Assembly (NCBI RefSeq): GCF_039994875.1
Contig: NZ_CP121196.1
Location: 1,364,001-1,428,000 of the forward strand
Length of the DNA stretch: 64,000 bases
DNA from: Telmatobacter sp. DSM 110680
GTDB lineage: Bacteria > Acidobacteriota > Terriglobia > Terriglobales > Acidobacteriaceae
Direction: 5' to 3'
Positions 63,997 through 64,000 of this stretch are shown here, in pieces; position 1 is the first letter of the stretch; every line of letters starts with the position of its first letter. The notes under the pieces were generated by a model. The model did no database searches and had not been told where the DNA came from. It worked only from the letters and a program-made list of their open reading frames with translations. Position numbers and translations under genes: made by a program.

Positions 63997-64000
63997 GACC

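Overview
The window looks like a stretch of chromosome from an Acidobacteriota bacterium, most likely class Terriglobia. The basis is family content: a VWFA-related acidobacterial secreted protein near the left end, many small secreted or membrane proteins of acidobacterial type, long SLBB-rich export proteins, and dispersed 'TGACCACTG' heptamer repeats. Codons favour G/C at third positions and coding density is high. No rRNA, tRNA, CRISPR array, prophage or integron was seen.

Regions. (1) 1-12.3 kb, housekeeping: the 3' end of a tRNA nucleotidyltransferase, VWA protein, signal peptidase I, a DUF4914-type protein with a PEPCK/HprK-like P-loop, an MFS transporter, an isoprenoid-synthase-fold protein, a membrane protein with a probable frameshifted tail, a BaiN/HI0933-type flavoprotein, and superoxide dismutase. 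(2) 12.5-20.9 kb, a one-direction carbon cluster: GH15 glucoamylase-like enzyme, transketolase, ribose-5-phosphate isomerase B, HAD phosphatase, 6-phosphogluconate dehydrogenase and glucose-6-phosphate dehydrogenase. These link release of glucose from alpha-glucan to the pentose phosphate pathway. A (CTGACCA)8 tandem repeat lies directly before zwf. (3) 21-30.6 kb: a DUF4382 lipoprotein, RNase HI, a sigma factor / zinc-finger-HEAT / double-PDZ unit that looks like an envelope-stress module, cysteine synthase, DinB and membrane proteins. (4) 30.6-38.4 kb: a second sigma factor, an ArsR/AHSA1 pair with overlapping genes, DUF4126, DUF2934, a GlcG-like secreted protein, a monoheme cytochrome, and small proteins separated by repeat-rich spacers.

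(5) 38.6-41.8 kb, an accessory patch: a REP-associated tyrosine transposase flanked by inverted REP palindromes, a two-domain TIR protein that could be a stand-alone defence effector, and a radical-SAM protein. (6) 41.9-47 kb: SRPBCC, DsbA-like, beta-propeller and other secreted proteins. (7) 47.1-64 kb: an exopolysaccharide locus (flippase, WecG-type transferase, GT4 transferase, O-antigen-ligase-type polymerase, Wzz-type protein, six-SLBB export protein, PF14907-type nucleotidyltransferase), an octaheme cytochrome, and an embedded operon for an OmpR/PhoB-type regulator, sensor kinase, porin and cupredoxin-like protein.

The most interesting non-coding signal is a set of TGACA direct repeats at exact 11-bp spacing. 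Four copies lie before the flippase gene (facing the octaheme cytochrome) and three before the TIGR03118-type gene. A weak match lies before the response-regulator gene. This is the geometry used by PhoB/OmpR-family regulators, so the local two-component system may control these genes. That link is inference.
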